The notes: generated by a model from the letters alone, not told the origin. Positions 7,648 through 16,145 are shown, counted from the first letter of the stretch. The stretch is DNA of 64,000 bases from Phytomonospora endophytica (GCF_014202425.1 NZ_JACHGT010000012.1:1-64000); one strand, 5' to 3'. Made by a program: numbers and translations.

Positions 7648-8028
7648 ATGGACGCCGTCACAGCGATACTGGACGACCATCGGCTGCTCGAAGAACTCGC
7701 CGAGCGGCTGAGCGACGCGCACGGCTCGACCCGTGCGCGGCTGGCCGCCGAACTGGAGATCCGCTTCCGGGTACACGACGCCGCCGAGAAGACCTGCGTA
7801 CACCCGGTTCTCGACAGCGCGGAACTCGCCGCGGAGCAGCCGAAGGCCGCCTGGGACTTCACCGAGCACGTCCGCCGCCACATAGCCGTGGAGGAACGGG
7901 CGATCCTGCCCGTGCTGCTCCGGGCGGTCTCGCCCGACCGGCTGCGCGAACTCGGCCAGGACTTCGAGACCTGGCGAGTCGAGCTGCTCGACCGGGCCGG
8001 GCTGCACTGGAGCGTGCAGGCGATATGA
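7648..8028 (+). CDS. Hemerythrin-like (HHE domain) protein
   Basis: This 126-residue four-helix protein has the spaced His/Glu ligands of the hemerythrin/HHE fold: an early His in LDDHRLLEEL, a His in FRVHDAAEKTCVHP, and HVRRHIAVEERAILPV in the third helix. These proteins bind a di-iron centre and sense or scavenge O2, NO or peroxide. The ATG at 7648 follows GAGAGGTG at good spacing, so the ATG 21 bases upstream was rejected. It is driven by a SigB/F-type promoter and its stop overlaps the next start (ATGA), giving translational coupling with a small membrane protein. Not every canonical iron ligand can be assigned by eye. Confidence 0.85.
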   Translation: MDAVTAILDDHRLLEELAERLSDAHGSTRARLAAELEIRFRVHDAAEKTCVHPVLDSAELAAEQPKAAWDFTEHVRRHIAVEERAILPVLLRAVSPDRLRELGQDFETWRVELLDRAGLHWSVQAI

Positions 8029-8261
8029 GCCGGCCGGTACCGGGAAGCGAAGGGTGGCATCCGAAGCCCGCGCCGTTGAGGTTGCGCGTGCATTTGGCGA
8101 CCTATGGACTGATCGTGAGCGGGATTCTCGGCTTCCTCGTCCTGCGGGCGGGGTACACCTGGGCGGCGGTGGCGCTTTTCGTGCTGGCCGTCTTCGCCCT
8201 CGGGGACCTGATCTGGTTGCGCCACAAAGGAACCCACCGCCGGATACGAGAAGGAAGGTGA
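8025..8261 (+). CDS. Two-helix small membrane protein, DUF6343-like
   Basis: This 78-residue protein has a proline-rich N terminus (residues 1-20, ending PAPLRLRVHLA), two transmembrane helices (about 24-41 and 45-63) and a basic C-terminal tail. The PLRLR start before the first helix resembles DUF6343 proteins of actinomycetes, whose function is unknown. The ATG overlaps the hemerythrin stop by four bases, so the two are made together from one message. Pairing with a di-iron protein suggests a membrane partner in oxygen or redox sensing, which is inference only. Confidence 0.75.
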   Translation: MSRPVPGSEGWHPKPAPLRLRVHLATYGLIVSGILGFLVLRAGYTWAAVALFVLAVFALGDLIWLRHKGTHRRIREGR

Positions 8262-8271
8262 CCCGGGATGA

Positions 8272-8298
8272 CGTTTGCCGCCTTACCCGGCCGGGTAT
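8272..8298 (+). promoter_or_regulatory. SigB/F-type promoter for the DUF6328 gene
   Basis: CGTTT (8272-8276), 16 bases, GGGTAT (8293-8298). The expected start of transcription is about 8305, three bases before the ATG at 8308, which would make the message leaderless. No ribosome site precedes that ATG, in agreement. Confidence 0.65.
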
Positions 8299-8307
8299 TC
8301 GGACGCC

Positions 8308-8775
8308 ATGGCCGAAAGCGAACGCGAACGATGGGAACGGAACTTCGGCGACCTCCTGCAAGAACTGAGGGTCGTGCAGACCGGCAACCAGATCCTGTTC
8401 GCGTTCCTGCTGACCGTCGCCTTCTCCGCGCGGTTCGCCGAGACCACGACGCTGCAGCGCTACGTCTACGTCGGCACGCTCATCGCGGCCGCCTTGGCCA
8501 CGGGCCTGATCATGGCCCCGGTCAGTCACCATCGGCTGCTGTTCCGCATGGGCGCCAAACCCCATGTCGTGCGCCTGGCCTCGGTCATGGCGACCTGGGG
8601 AATGGTGTTCGTGATGGCCGCACTGGCGGGGGCGCTGTTCCTCGCCGTGGACATCGTGATGGGAGACCCATGGGCTGCTTCGATCACCGCTTCGATCGTC
8701 GCCTTCAACGTGATCGTCTGGTACATCGTCCCCTTGCGCCGGAGATGGCGGGAACGGTTCGACGAGTCGGCCTGA
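8308..8775 (+). CDS. DUF6328-type four-helix membrane protein
   Basis: This 155-residue protein starts with a charged segment (ESERERWERNFGDLLQELRV) followed by QTGNQILFAFLLTVAFSARF, the hallmark of DUF6328. Four transmembrane helices follow (about residues 30-46, 60-80, 97-117 and 125-145) and a basic tail. Function is unknown. The ATG was preferred over an upstream TTG because a SigB/F-type promoter at 8272-8298 would start transcription almost at the ATG and no Shine-Dalgarno sequence is present. It is in the same orientation as the hemerythrin pair but seems to have its own promoter. Confidence 0.85.
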   Translation: MAESERERWERNFGDLLQELRVVQTGNQILFAFLLTVAFSARFAETTTLQRYVYVGTLIAAALATGLIMAPVSHHRLLFRMGAKPHVVRLASVMATWGMVFVMAALAGALFLAVDIVMGDPWAASITASIVAFNVIVWYIVPLRRRWRERFDESA

Positions 8776-8819
8776 GCATGCCGCTCTCCGGGTTCTTATT
8801 ACCCCGGTAGGCTCGCGCG

Positions 8820-9719
8820 ATGCGCGTCCTCCTGCTAGGTGGTACCAAATTCATCGGCCGCCGCGTCGCTTCCCGGCTCCTCGACGGGCACGCCGTGACA
8901 CTGCTCAACCGCGGCTCGGATCCCCTGTGGGATCGCGATCTGCGCCGGGTCACCGCCGACCGGACCGACGCCGCCGCGACCGCGGCGGCCCTGTCGGGCG
9001 ACCACGACGTCGTCGTCGACATCTCGGGGACGCGCCCCGAACATCTCGCCGGGACGCTCGACTTCCCCGGCCGCTACATCTATCTCAGCTCGGCCGCCGT
9101 CTACGACCAGACGGCGGCCGGCTTGCCGTTCCGGGAAGGCGATCCCGCCCACGGCGACCCCGCGTGGGGCGAGTACGGCCACGACAAGGCCGCCTGCGAA
9201 CGGCTCCTGACCGAGGCCTACGGCGAGCGCCTGACGGTTCTGCGACCGCCCTATGTGTACGGTCCCTTCAACGATCTGCCGCGCGAGTCCTTCGTGTGGG
9301 CGCGGCTGCTGTGCGGCGAGACGGTGTTCGTGCCCGGCGACGGCGACAGGCTCATCCAGTTCTGTCACGTCGACGCGCTCGCCGAGGTGGTGGCGGCGGC
9401 CGTCGAGGAGCGGCTGGATCCGGGCGTCTACAACGTGGCCGAGTCGACGCCTTACGGTCTGGCCGGCTGGGTGCGGATCCTGGCGAAGGCGGCCGGCACC
9501 GAGGCGCCGATGTCCCCTGTGGATGATGAGCGGATCGACGCGCGGGAGTACTTCCCTTTCCGGGACATGGATCTGGTGCTCGACACCACGCGCATCGACG
9601 CCGCCGGGGTGCTCCCGTACGTGCCGTTGCCGGTGGGTGCGGCCTCGACTTTCCGCTGGTTCAAGGCGAATGGTGGGCTCGCGTTCGAGCCCACCGCCTA
9701 TGAACGGTCCCGCGGCTAG
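8820..9719 (+). CDS. NAD(P)-dependent epimerase/dehydratase (extended SDR)
   Basis: This 299-residue extended short-chain dehydrogenase has the nucleotide-binding LLLGGTKFIGRRVASRLL at its N terminus and the catalytic pair Y119-x3-K123 (YGHDK). RPPYVYGPFND is the usual motif after the active site. The GGTKFIG form is common in UDP-sugar or RNA-binding-type atypical epimerases, so the substrate is not decided. The stop overlaps the stop of the convergent metallo-hydrolase by four bases. No clear operon partner lies upstream. Confidence 0.88.
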   Translation: MRVLLLGGTKFIGRRVASRLLDGHAVTLLNRGSDPLWDRDLRRVTADRTDAAATAAALSGDHDVVVDISGTRPEHLAGTLDFPGRYIYLSSAAVYDQTAAGLPFREGDPAHGDPAWGEYGHDKAACERLLTEAYGERLTVLRPPYVYGPFNDLPRESFVWARLLCGETVFVPGDGDRLIQFCHVDALAEVVAAAVEERLDPGVYNVAESTPYGLAGWVRILAKAAGTEAPMSPVDDERIDAREYFPFRDMDLVLDTTRIDAAGVLPYVPLPVGAASTFRWFKANGGLAFEPTAYERSRG

Positions 9720-11512
9720 GGTGTGACGATCGCGAAACTCGGGTCGGGCTTGTCGAGCAGGCCGATGAGTTTCGGCAGGAGCGAGGTGTCCCCCGCGTAC
9801 TCGACGCCGTCGGGTTTCTGTCCGGCGAGCAGACCGAGCAGGCCCCGCTTGGTGACGGTGACGGTGAGTTCGGCGTCGCCTTTCGGGTTCTTGGTCTGGA
9901 TGAGCGCCCCGTTGCTCAAGGCGGTGCGCACGTTCTCCCCGAGATCGGTGAGGTGCCAGTCGATCGCGAAGTCCTCACCGGCCGCGCGCGGTCCGTCGAC
10001 GCGAATGGCGACGGTGTCGAAGAGCTGCTCGACGGTGAGGGCGGCGGCCATGCCGGCGCCGAGGTCGAGGTTGGGCTGGGCGCGTCCCTCGCGCAGTTCC
10101 CGGGCGCCGGACAGGAAGTAGTTGCGCCAGGTGCCGTTCTCGGCGCCGAAGCCGAGCCGCTGGTAGACGTCGGCGAGGGCCTCTTTGGCACCGGTGTCGT
10201 CAGGCGCGGCGAAGACGGCCTGCTGTAGCAGTTGCGCGGCGAAGCGCAGGTCGTCCTGGTCGGTGTAGCGCTTGGCGTGACCGATGGTGGCCTCGACGCC
10301 GCCGAGACAGGCGACGTAGCGTTCGGCGGCGGCGACCGGCGGGTGCTCCCACAGGTGCGCGGGGATACCGTCGAACCAGCCGAGGTAGCGCTGGTAGATG
10401 GCCTTGAGGTTGTGCGAGACCGAGCCGTAGTAGCCGCGCAGGTGCCAGGAGCGGGCCAGGCCGGGCGGGAAGTCGAGTTCCTCGGCGATCTCGGCGCCCG
10501 TGCGGCCCTTGTTCAGCAGCCGCAGGGTCTGGTCGTGGAGGTAGGCGTAGGCGTCGCGCTGCTCGGCGAGGAAGGTCCGGCAGCGGTCGGCGCCCCAGGT
10601 CGGCCAGTGGTGGGAGGCGAAGATCAGGTCGTACTCGCCGTCGAACAGTTCGACGGCCTCGTTGATGTAGTGCGACCAGACACGGGCGTCGCGCACGAGG
10701 GCGCCGCGCAGGGTCAAGACGTTGTGCAGGTTGTGCGAGGTGTTCTCGGCGGTGCAGAGCGCGCGGTGGTCGGGGAAGAGGAAGTTCATCTCCGCGGGCG
10801 CCTCGGTTCCGGGAGTGAGCTGGAAGACGATGCGGACGCCGTCGACGGTCTCCTCCTGCCCGGTCCGCGTGACGTCGACCGTCGGCGGATAGAGCGAGAA
10901 GGTCCCGGCGGAGGTGGCGATGCCCAGCCCCAGCCCAACGTGCCCTTCGGGGCCAGGGTCGAGGCCCATGCCGTACTGGAAGTCGGCGCGGCGGGTCATC
11001 GCGGTGCCGGCGTAGACGTTCTCGGAGACGGCGTGTTCGAGGAAGCCCTCGGGCGCGATGATCGGGATGTCCTCGCCGTCGGTGACCCCGGCGACGCCAC
11101 CGAAGTGGTCGCCGTGGGAGTGCGTGTAGATCACGCCGGTGACCGGCTTGTCGCCCCGGTGCTCCCGGTAGAGCGCGAGCGCGGCGGCCGCGCATTCCAC
11201 CGAGATCAGCGGGTCGATGACGATGACGCCGGTGTCGCCCTCGACGAAGGTGATGTTGGAGATGTCGAAGCCCCGGACCTGGTAGATCCCGTCGGTGACG
11301 CCGTAGAGGCCGTGTCTGGCGCAGAGTTGGCCTTGCCGCCACAGGCTCGGATGGACGGTGTCGGGGCAGTCACCGTCGAGGAACGCGTAGGCGTCGAGGT
11401 CCCAGACGACGCGGCCGTCCGGGGCGGTGATGCGCGGCTCGGCACGCGTGCCGATGAAGCCCCGGTCGGCGTCGTCGAAGTCGGTGCGGTCGGCGAAGTT
11501 CAGCTCGGTCAT
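9716..11512 (-). CDS. Alkyl sulfatase-type metallo-beta-lactamase-fold hydrolase (SdsA1-like)
   Basis: This 598-residue protein has three parts expected for SdsA1-like alkylsulfatases. A metallo-beta-lactamase catalytic domain carries THSHGDHFGG (about residue 130) and a downstream TAENTSHNLHNV segment that supplies metal ligands. An alpha-helical dimerisation domain (about 380-490) and a C-terminal SCP2-like sterol-carrier domain (about 495-598) follow. Family members hydrolyse primary or secondary alkyl sulfates such as SDS. The P. aeruginosa enzyme is exported, but no signal peptide is visible here. It converges with the epimerase gene, their stop codons overlapping. Substrate is not provable from sequence. 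Confidence 0.9.
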   Translation of the reverse strand: MTELNFADRTDFDDADRGFIGTRAEPRITAPDGRVVWDLDAYAFLDGDCPDTVHPSLWRQGQLCARHGLYGVTDGIYQVRGFDISNITFVEGDTGVIVIDPLISVECAAAALALYREHRGDKPVTGVIYTHSHGDHFGGVAGVTDGEDIPIIAPEGFLEHAVSENVYAGTAMTRRADFQYGMGLDPGPEGHVGLGLGIATSAGTFSLYPPTVDVTRTGQEETVDGVRIVFQLTPGTEAPAEMNFLFPDHRALCTAENTSHNLHNVLTLRGALVRDARVWSHYINEAVELFDGEYDLIFASHHWPTWGADRCRTFLAEQRDAYAYLHDQTLRLLNKGRTGAEIAEELDFPPGLARSWHLRGYYGSVSHNLKAIYQRYLGWFDGIPAHLWEHPPVAAAERYVACLGGVEATIGHAKRYTDQDDLRFAAQLLQQAVFAAPDDTGAKEALADVYQRLGFGAENGTWRNYFLSGARELREGRAQPNLDLGAGMAAALTVEQLFDTVAIRVDGPRAAGEDFAIDWHLTDLGENVRTALSNGALIQTKNPKGDAELTVTVTKRGLLGLLAGQKPDGVEYAGDTSLLPKLIGLLDKPDPSFAIVTP

Positions 11513-11554
11513 GCCGAGAATTATTCAGCCGATTCACCCTGAATTGTCCTGTTT

Positions 11555-12517
11555 CTAGGGAATGAGCAGGAGTTTGCCGGTGGTGCGGCGGGCCTCCAGA
11601 TCCCGGTGCGCCCGCCCCGCCTCGGAAAGCGGGTAGGTGCCGCCGATCCGGACCGACAGCCTCCCCTCGTCGATCCAGCGGAGCAGATCGCCGACGCGCC
11701 ATTCCAGCTCGGCGCGGTCGAGGACGTAGTGCCCGGCGGTCGGGCGGGTCAGGAACAGCGAACCGAGCTGCGACAGCTTCAGCGGGTCGAACGGTCCGAC
11801 GGCCCCACTGGCCCCGCCGTAGAGGACCATCATCCCGCGCGTGCGCAGGGCGGTCAGGCCCTCGTCGAAGGTCGATTTACCGACGCCGTCGTAGACGACG
11901 TGCGCGCCCTTTCCACCGGTGAACTCGCGGACCTTCGCGGCGAAGCCCTCGTAACCGACGACCTCGTCGGCGCCCGCCTCCCGCGCCAGCTTCGCCTTGT
12001 CCTCCGTGGACACCGTCGCGATGACCCGCCCGCCGCGCAGCTTCACCATCTGCGTCAGCAGCAACCCCACGCCACCGGCCGCGGCGTGCACGACCGCGAC
12101 ATCACCCTCGTTGACGGGATACGTCGAGGCCGACAGGTAGTGGGCCGTGACGCCCTGGAGCATCACCGCGGCCGCGACCTTCGGATCCAGCCCCTCCGGC
12201 ACCTTCACGACCTTGTCGGCGCCGACGACGACCTTCTCGGCATAACTGCCCGGCCCCTGATGCCAGGCCACGACATCGCCCACCGCCACATCACTCACGC
12301 CGTCACCGACGGCGAGCACGGACCCCGCGCCCTCCGCGCCCGGCGTGAACGGCGTCGGCAGCGGATAGCGGCCCTCGCGGTGATAGACGTCGATGAAGTT
12401 CACCCCGGCGGCGTCGACGCCGACCAGGACCTCACCCGCCCCCGGGGCCGGATCGGGACGGTCACGGTAGACCAGGGCGTCGGCTCCACCGGGCTCGCTG
12501 ACGACAATCGCTTGCAT
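11555..12517 (-). CDS. Zinc-free quinone oxidoreductase (MDR superfamily)
   Basis: This 320-residue medium-chain reductase lacks zinc-ligand cysteines and has the GroES-like N domain (GEVLVGVDAAGVNFIDVYHREG) and a Rossmann domain with AAAGGVGLLLTQMVK, the NADPH-binding signature of the QOR family. It should reduce quinones or enones using NADPH. The ATG at 12517 was chosen because AAGGAG lies seven bases upstream; the ATG 30 bases earlier has no such site. It is divergent from the endonuclease V gene with about 80 bases between them. Confidence 0.92.
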   Translation of the reverse strand: MQAIVVSEPGGADALVYRDRPDPAPGAGEVLVGVDAAGVNFIDVYHREGRYPLPTPFTPGAEGAGSVLAVGDGVSDVAVGDVVAWHQGPGSYAEKVVVGADKVVKVPEGLDPKVAAAVMLQGVTAHYLSASTYPVNEGDVAVVHAAAGGVGLLLTQMVKLRGGRVIATVSTEDKAKLAREAGADEVVGYEGFAAKVREFTGGKGAHVVYDGVGKSTFDEGLTALRTRGMMVLYGGASGAVGPFDPLKLSQLGSLFLTRPTAGHYVLDRAELEWRVGDLLRWIDEGRLSVRIGGTYPLSEAGRAHRDLEARRTTGKLLLIP

Positions 12518-12597
12518 GCGCGCTCCTTGAGATCGGGTCGGTTCCACTGTGCACCAACCACGCCGCGCCGGTACTTATTCGCCGGTTACCGTGGCGC

Positions 12598-13260
12598 GTG
12601 GACATTCCCCCGATCCCGCCCTGGCCCGCCGACGAGGCCGGCGCGCTCGCCGAGCAGAAACGCCTGCGCGGGCTCCTGGAGGACGGGCCCGGCGACGCGG
12701 AGTACCGCCTCGTCACCGGCGTCGACGTCTCCTACGGCGAGGAGAGGCTCATCGCCGCCGCCGTCACCATCGACACCGCGACGATGGAGACCGTCGAGGA
12801 ATCGACCCGCGAAGGCGTCGCCCGCTTCCCCTACGTGCCCGGACTGCTCGCCTTCCGCGAACTGCCGACACTGCTTGACGCGCTCGCCGGGCTGAAGCGC
12901 GTCCCCGGCCTGCTCGTCTGCGACGGCCACGGCCTCGCCCACCCGCGCGGCTTCGGGCTCGCCTGTCACCTCGGGGTCCTGCTCGGGCTCCCCACGATCG
13001 GCGTGGCCAAGAACGCGCCATGGCCGACCACCGAACCGGGCCCGGAACGCGGCGACCAGGCGCCGATCCTGCGTGACGGCGAGGTCGTCGGCGCCACCCT
13101 GCGCACGCAGACCGGCGTGAAACCGGTCTACGTCTCGACCGGGCACCGCACCGAACTGGGCGCGGCGTGCCGGGCGGTCCTCGCGCTGGCACCGAAGCAC
13201 CGGCAGCCGGAGACCACCCGGCGTTCCGACGGGCTCGGCCGCCGCCTGCTCAGGGGGTGA
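12598..13260 (+). CDS. nfi: Endonuclease V (deoxyinosine 3' endonuclease)
   Basis: This 220-residue protein has the full endonuclease V signature. GVDVSY holds Asp43, the first metal ligand. FPYVPGLLAFREL carries the strand-separating PYxP wedge and Glu88. LLVCDGHGLAHPRGFGLA carries Asp109, followed by PTIGVAKNAP. These correspond to Asp43, Glu89 and Asp110 of the Thermotoga enzyme. It cleaves DNA (and RNA) at the second bond 3' of inosine. The start is a GTG; no strong ribosome site is evident. The last 11 bases overlap the convergent propeller gene. Confidence 0.95.
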   Translation: MDIPPIPPWPADEAGALAEQKRLRGLLEDGPGDAEYRLVTGVDVSYGEERLIAAAVTIDTATMETVEESTREGVARFPYVPGLLAFRELPTLLDALAGLKRVPGLLVCDGHGLAHPRGFGLACHLGVLLGLPTIGVAKNAPWPTTEPGPERGDQAPILRDGEVVGATLRTQTGVKPVYVSTGHRTELGAACRAVLALAPKHRQPETTRRSDGLGRRLLRG

Positions 13261-14140
13261 TGCGGGCCAGGACGCCGGTCTCCAGGGCGACCCAGACGAT
13301 GCCGTCGGGGGTGCAGACCAGGCCGTGCGGCTCGGAGTCGGGCGTCGGCAGTGCGTAGACGTCGATCTCGCCGTCGAGGGAGATGTGGCCGACGCGGTTG
13401 GCGCCCCACTCGGTGAACCACATGCCCTCCGGGCCCGGCGCGATCGCGTGCGGGCGGGAGGTCCGGTCGGGCAGCGGGTACTCGCGCAGGCCGCCGTCGA
13501 AGCCGATCCGGCCGATCTGGCCGGCGCCGATCTCGACGAACCAGATCGCGTCGTGCCCGGCGGCGATGCCGACGGGTCCGGACTCGGGCGTCGGCAGCTC
13601 CATGAACTTGATCTCGGCGGTCTTGACGTCGACGCGGCCGACGGCGTTGGCCTGGTTGGCGGTGAACCAGACGGCGCCGTCGGGGCTGCCGGTGATCATC
13701 GACGGCATCGCGCCCGGCACCGGGACCGGGTAGCGCGTGACCTCGTTGGTGTGCGGGTCGTGGCGGACGACGCGGTCGGCGGCCATCTCGGTGTACCAGA
13801 CGGCGCCGTCGGGGCCCGACGTGATGCCGAAAGGGCCGTCCTGGGTGTCACCGGGAGGGCCGTAGGACTCGATGACGCCGGCGACCGGGTCGAGCCGTCC
13901 GACGCGGTGGGCCTTCGACTCGGTGAACCACAGGGCCCCGTCGGGGCCGGGCGTGATGATCGCCGGGCCCGCCGCGGGATCCTCCAGGGTCCGGCCGGAC
14001 AGTTCGGCGGTGACCGGGTCGAGCCGGCCGATCGTCCCGGCGTGGATGAGCGTGAACCACAGCGCGCCGTCCGGGCCGACGGTGATCGCGTAAGGGCCGG
14101 CGTCGGGCTCGGCGACGCGGATTTCCTGGATGGACGGCAT
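13250..14140 (-). CDS. Virginiamycin B lyase (Vgb)-like seven-bladed propeller
   Basis: This 296-residue protein consists of seven repeats of the form GPDGALWFT...GRLDP, the beta-propeller blades of the Vgb/streptogramin lyase family. The last blades contain RPHAIAPGPEGMWFTEWGAN, with His231 and Glu244 in the place of the catalytic His270/Glu284 pair of S. aureus Vgb. Vgb linearises type B streptogramins by Mg-dependent elimination without water. Many actinomycetes carry chromosomal homologues, and resistance is not guaranteed. The start was set at the ATG after GAGAGAGGAC. It lies between endonuclease V (overlapping 3' ends) and a TetR gene in the same orientation. Confidence 0.88.
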   Translation of the reverse strand: MPSIQEIRVAEPDAGPYAITVGPDGALWFTLIHAGTIGRLDPVTAELSGRTLEDPAAGPAIITPGPDGALWFTESKAHRVGRLDPVAGVIESYGPPGDTQDGPFGITSGPDGAVWYTEMAADRVVRHDPHTNEVTRYPVPVPGAMPSMITGSPDGAVWFTANQANAVGRVDVKTAEIKFMELPTPESGPVGIAAGHDAIWFVEIGAGQIGRIGFDGGLREYPLPDRTSRPHAIAPGPEGMWFTEWGANRVGHISLDGEIDVYALPTPDSEPHGLVCTPDGIVWVALETGVLARITP

Positions 14141-14231
14141 GGGGGTCCTCTCTCTGCACGATGCTGACCCGATCATGCCTGAGGGCGCCGGCGCGGGTGG
14201 CGGGTCGGTCGGGAAGAGCCGATCGCGTGCC

Positions 14232-14846
14232 TCAGAGCACCCCGTCCAGTCCACGCAGCACCATCGCGATCGCCACCCGTCCCGCGTCGATGGCGACCTC
14301 GATGTCGTCGCCGCGGTTGAGGCTGGCGATGACGGTCGCCTGAGCGGCGCCGAGGAACGCCCCGACCATCCCGGCCGCCGTGATCTCGTCGATCTCGGGG
14401 TACACGTCGGCGAGCGCGCGGGCGAGGTGGAGCTGCCCGTTGATGATGAGCTGCTGTGCGCGGCCTTGGAGGGCGGGTTCGCTGTTGACGAGTTTGATGC
14501 GCAGGCGGGCCGTGGGGACGCCGATGTCGAGGGCGTCGTCGCGGATGAGGCCGATGATGTGGTCGGTCATGCGCAGGAGCAGGGCGGGCGCGGTCTCGCC
14601 GGGTTCGGGTTCGGCGATGATCCGCAGGGCGAGGCTCATGCGCTGGGCCGTGTCGGCGAAGAGAACCTCCTCTTTGCTCGGGAAGTAGTTGAAGAAGGTC
14701 TTCGTCGACACCTCGGCCTCGGCGGCGATCTCGGCGACCGTCGTCTCGGCGTAGCCCTTCTCGGCGAAGAGCCTGGTCGCGGCGTCGACGAGGGCTCTTC
14801 GGGTGCGGATCTTCTTGCGTTCTCTGAGCGTCACTTCTCCCACCAT
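14232..14846 (-). CDS. TetR family transcriptional regulator, divergent to P450
   Basis: This 204-residue protein has a typical TetR N-terminal DNA-binding domain: RTRRALVDAATRLFAEKGY, TTVAEIAAEAEVSTKTFFNYF and KEEVLFAD, with the recognition helix around residues 44-50. The rest is a helical ligand domain of no assignable specificity. It is transcribed divergently from a P450-ferredoxin pair with about 100 bases between the starts. That gap is AT-rich and holds a TTACA-N5-TGTAA palindrome, so local repression of the P450 unit is likely but unproven. Confidence 0.9.
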   Translation of the reverse strand: MVGEVTLRERKKIRTRRALVDAATRLFAEKGYAETTVAEIAAEAEVSTKTFFNYFPSKEEVLFADTAQRMSLALRIIAEPEPGETAPALLLRMTDHIIGLIRDDALDIGVPTARLRIKLVNSEPALQGRAQQLIINGQLHLARALADVYPEIDEITAAGMVGAFLGAAQATVIASLNRGDDIEVAIDAGRVAIAMVLRGLDGVL

Positions 14847-14872
14847 GCCCGTACTTTACACTCGGAGATTTT

Positions 14873-14887
14873 TTACAGCCATTGTAA
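14873..14887. promoter_or_regulatory. Palindrome TTACA-N5-TGTAA in the TetR/P450 intergenic region
   Basis: A perfect 5-bp inverted repeat with a 5-base spacer lies in an AT-rich patch. On the plus strand TTGTAA (14882-14887), 17 bases and TTTAGT (14905-14910) form a plausible promoter for the P450, with the palindrome over the -35 element. On the minus strand TACAAT (14886-14881) could serve as a -10 box for the TetR gene. This is the expected place for a TetR operator. Confidence 0.5.
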
Positions 14888-14948
14888 TTTTGCTTCGGGT
14901 GAGGTTTAGTGGGAAGGCGAGCACAACTCCTACCCAAAGGAGCAAGTG

Positions 14949-16145
14949 ATGACACAGGCACCTTCGGCACCACGACTGCCCGTCGAGCGGACGAACCCCT
15001 TCGACCCGCCGTCGCGGATCGGCGAGCTGCGTGAGACCGAGCCGATCTCGCGGCTCGCGTTCCCCGACGGGCACGTCGGGTGGCTCGTCACGAGCTACGC
15101 GCTGATCCGGCGGATCCTCGCCGACCAGCGCTTCAGCTCCCGCCAGGAGCTTCGGCACTTCCCGCTCGAACACCCCATGGCCCGCGAACCGCAGCCGCCG
15201 GCCGCGCCGGGCATGTTCATCCGCATGGACGGCGAGGACCACTCGCACTACCGCCGTCTGCTCACCGGCCAGTTCACCGTCCGCCGGATGAAGGCCCTCG
15301 AACCGCGCGTGCAGGAGTTCATCGACGGCTGCCTCGACGCGCTGGAGGCCGCCGGGCCGGGCGCCGACCTGGTGGAGCATTTCGCGCTGCCCATCCCGTC
15401 GCTGGTGATCTGCGAGCTCCTCGGCGTTCCCTACGCCGAACGGGGCAGGTTCCAGCAGAACTCGAAGCTGCTGATGCGCCTCGACAGCGGCGGCGCCGAC
15501 GTGTGGGCCGCGGTGGCCGCGATGCGGGAGTTCCTCGGCGAGCTCGTCACCGCCAAGAAGGCCGAGCCGACCGACGACATCCTCGGGGGGCTGTGCGCCA
15601 CGGGCGAACTCAGCGACGAGGAACTCGTCAACATGGGCTTCCTGCTGCTGGTCGCCGGGCACGAGACGACGGCGAACATGCTCGGGCTGGGCACTTTCGC
15701 GCTGCTGACGCACCCCGAGGAGCTGGCGAAGTTCAAGGCCGACCCGGGGCTGGTCGACGGTGCCGTCGAGGAGCTGCTGCGGTGGCTGTCGATCATCCAG
15801 TACGGCGCGACCCGCGCGGCCCTGGAGGACGTCGACCTCGACGGTGTGCGGATCAGCGAGGGCGAGTGCCTCGTCCTGTCGGTGCAGGGCGCCAACCGCG
15901 ACCCGGAGCGGTTCGCCGACGCCGATTCCCTGGACGTGTCGCGCTCGGCGCAGGGCCACCTGTCCTTCGGGCACGGGGTGCACCAGTGCCTGGGGCAGCA
16001 GCTCGCGCGGGTCGAGATGCGGCTGGGTTACTCCTCGCTGTTCAGGCGTTTCCCGGGGCTGCGGCTGGCGGTGCCGCCGGCGGAGGTCCCGACGCGGACG
16101 GACATGGTCATCTACGGCGTGCACGAGCTCCCGGTGGAGTGGTGA
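14949..16145 (+). CDS. Cytochrome P450
   Basis: This 398-residue soluble P450 has all core motifs: the I-helix AGHETT (236-241), ExxR in the K helix (E275-L-L-R278) and the heme-binding loop FGHGVHQCLG (340-349) with Cys347 as the iron ligand. Length and loop resemble the actinomycete CYP105/107-like clans, but the substrate cannot be read from sequence. The ATG was chosen over a GTG three bases upstream because AAGGAG is six bases away. A ferredoxin gene overlaps its stop, supplying an electron donor; no ferredoxin reductase is nearby. Confidence 0.95.
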   Translation: MTQAPSAPRLPVERTNPFDPPSRIGELRETEPISRLAFPDGHVGWLVTSYALIRRILADQRFSSRQELRHFPLEHPMAREPQPPAAPGMFIRMDGEDHSHYRRLLTGQFTVRRMKALEPRVQEFIDGCLDALEAAGPGADLVEHFALPIPSLVICELLGVPYAERGRFQQNSKLLMRLDSGGADVWAAVAAMREFLGELVTAKKAEPTDDILGGLCATGELSDEELVNMGFLLLVAGHETTANMLGLGTFALLTHPEELAKFKADPGLVDGAVEELLRWLSIIQYGATRAALEDVDLDGVRISEGECLVLSVQGANRDPERFADADSLDVSRSAQGHLSFGHGVHQCLGQQLARVEMRLGYSSLFRRFPGLRLAVPPAEVPTRTDMVIYGVHELPVEW

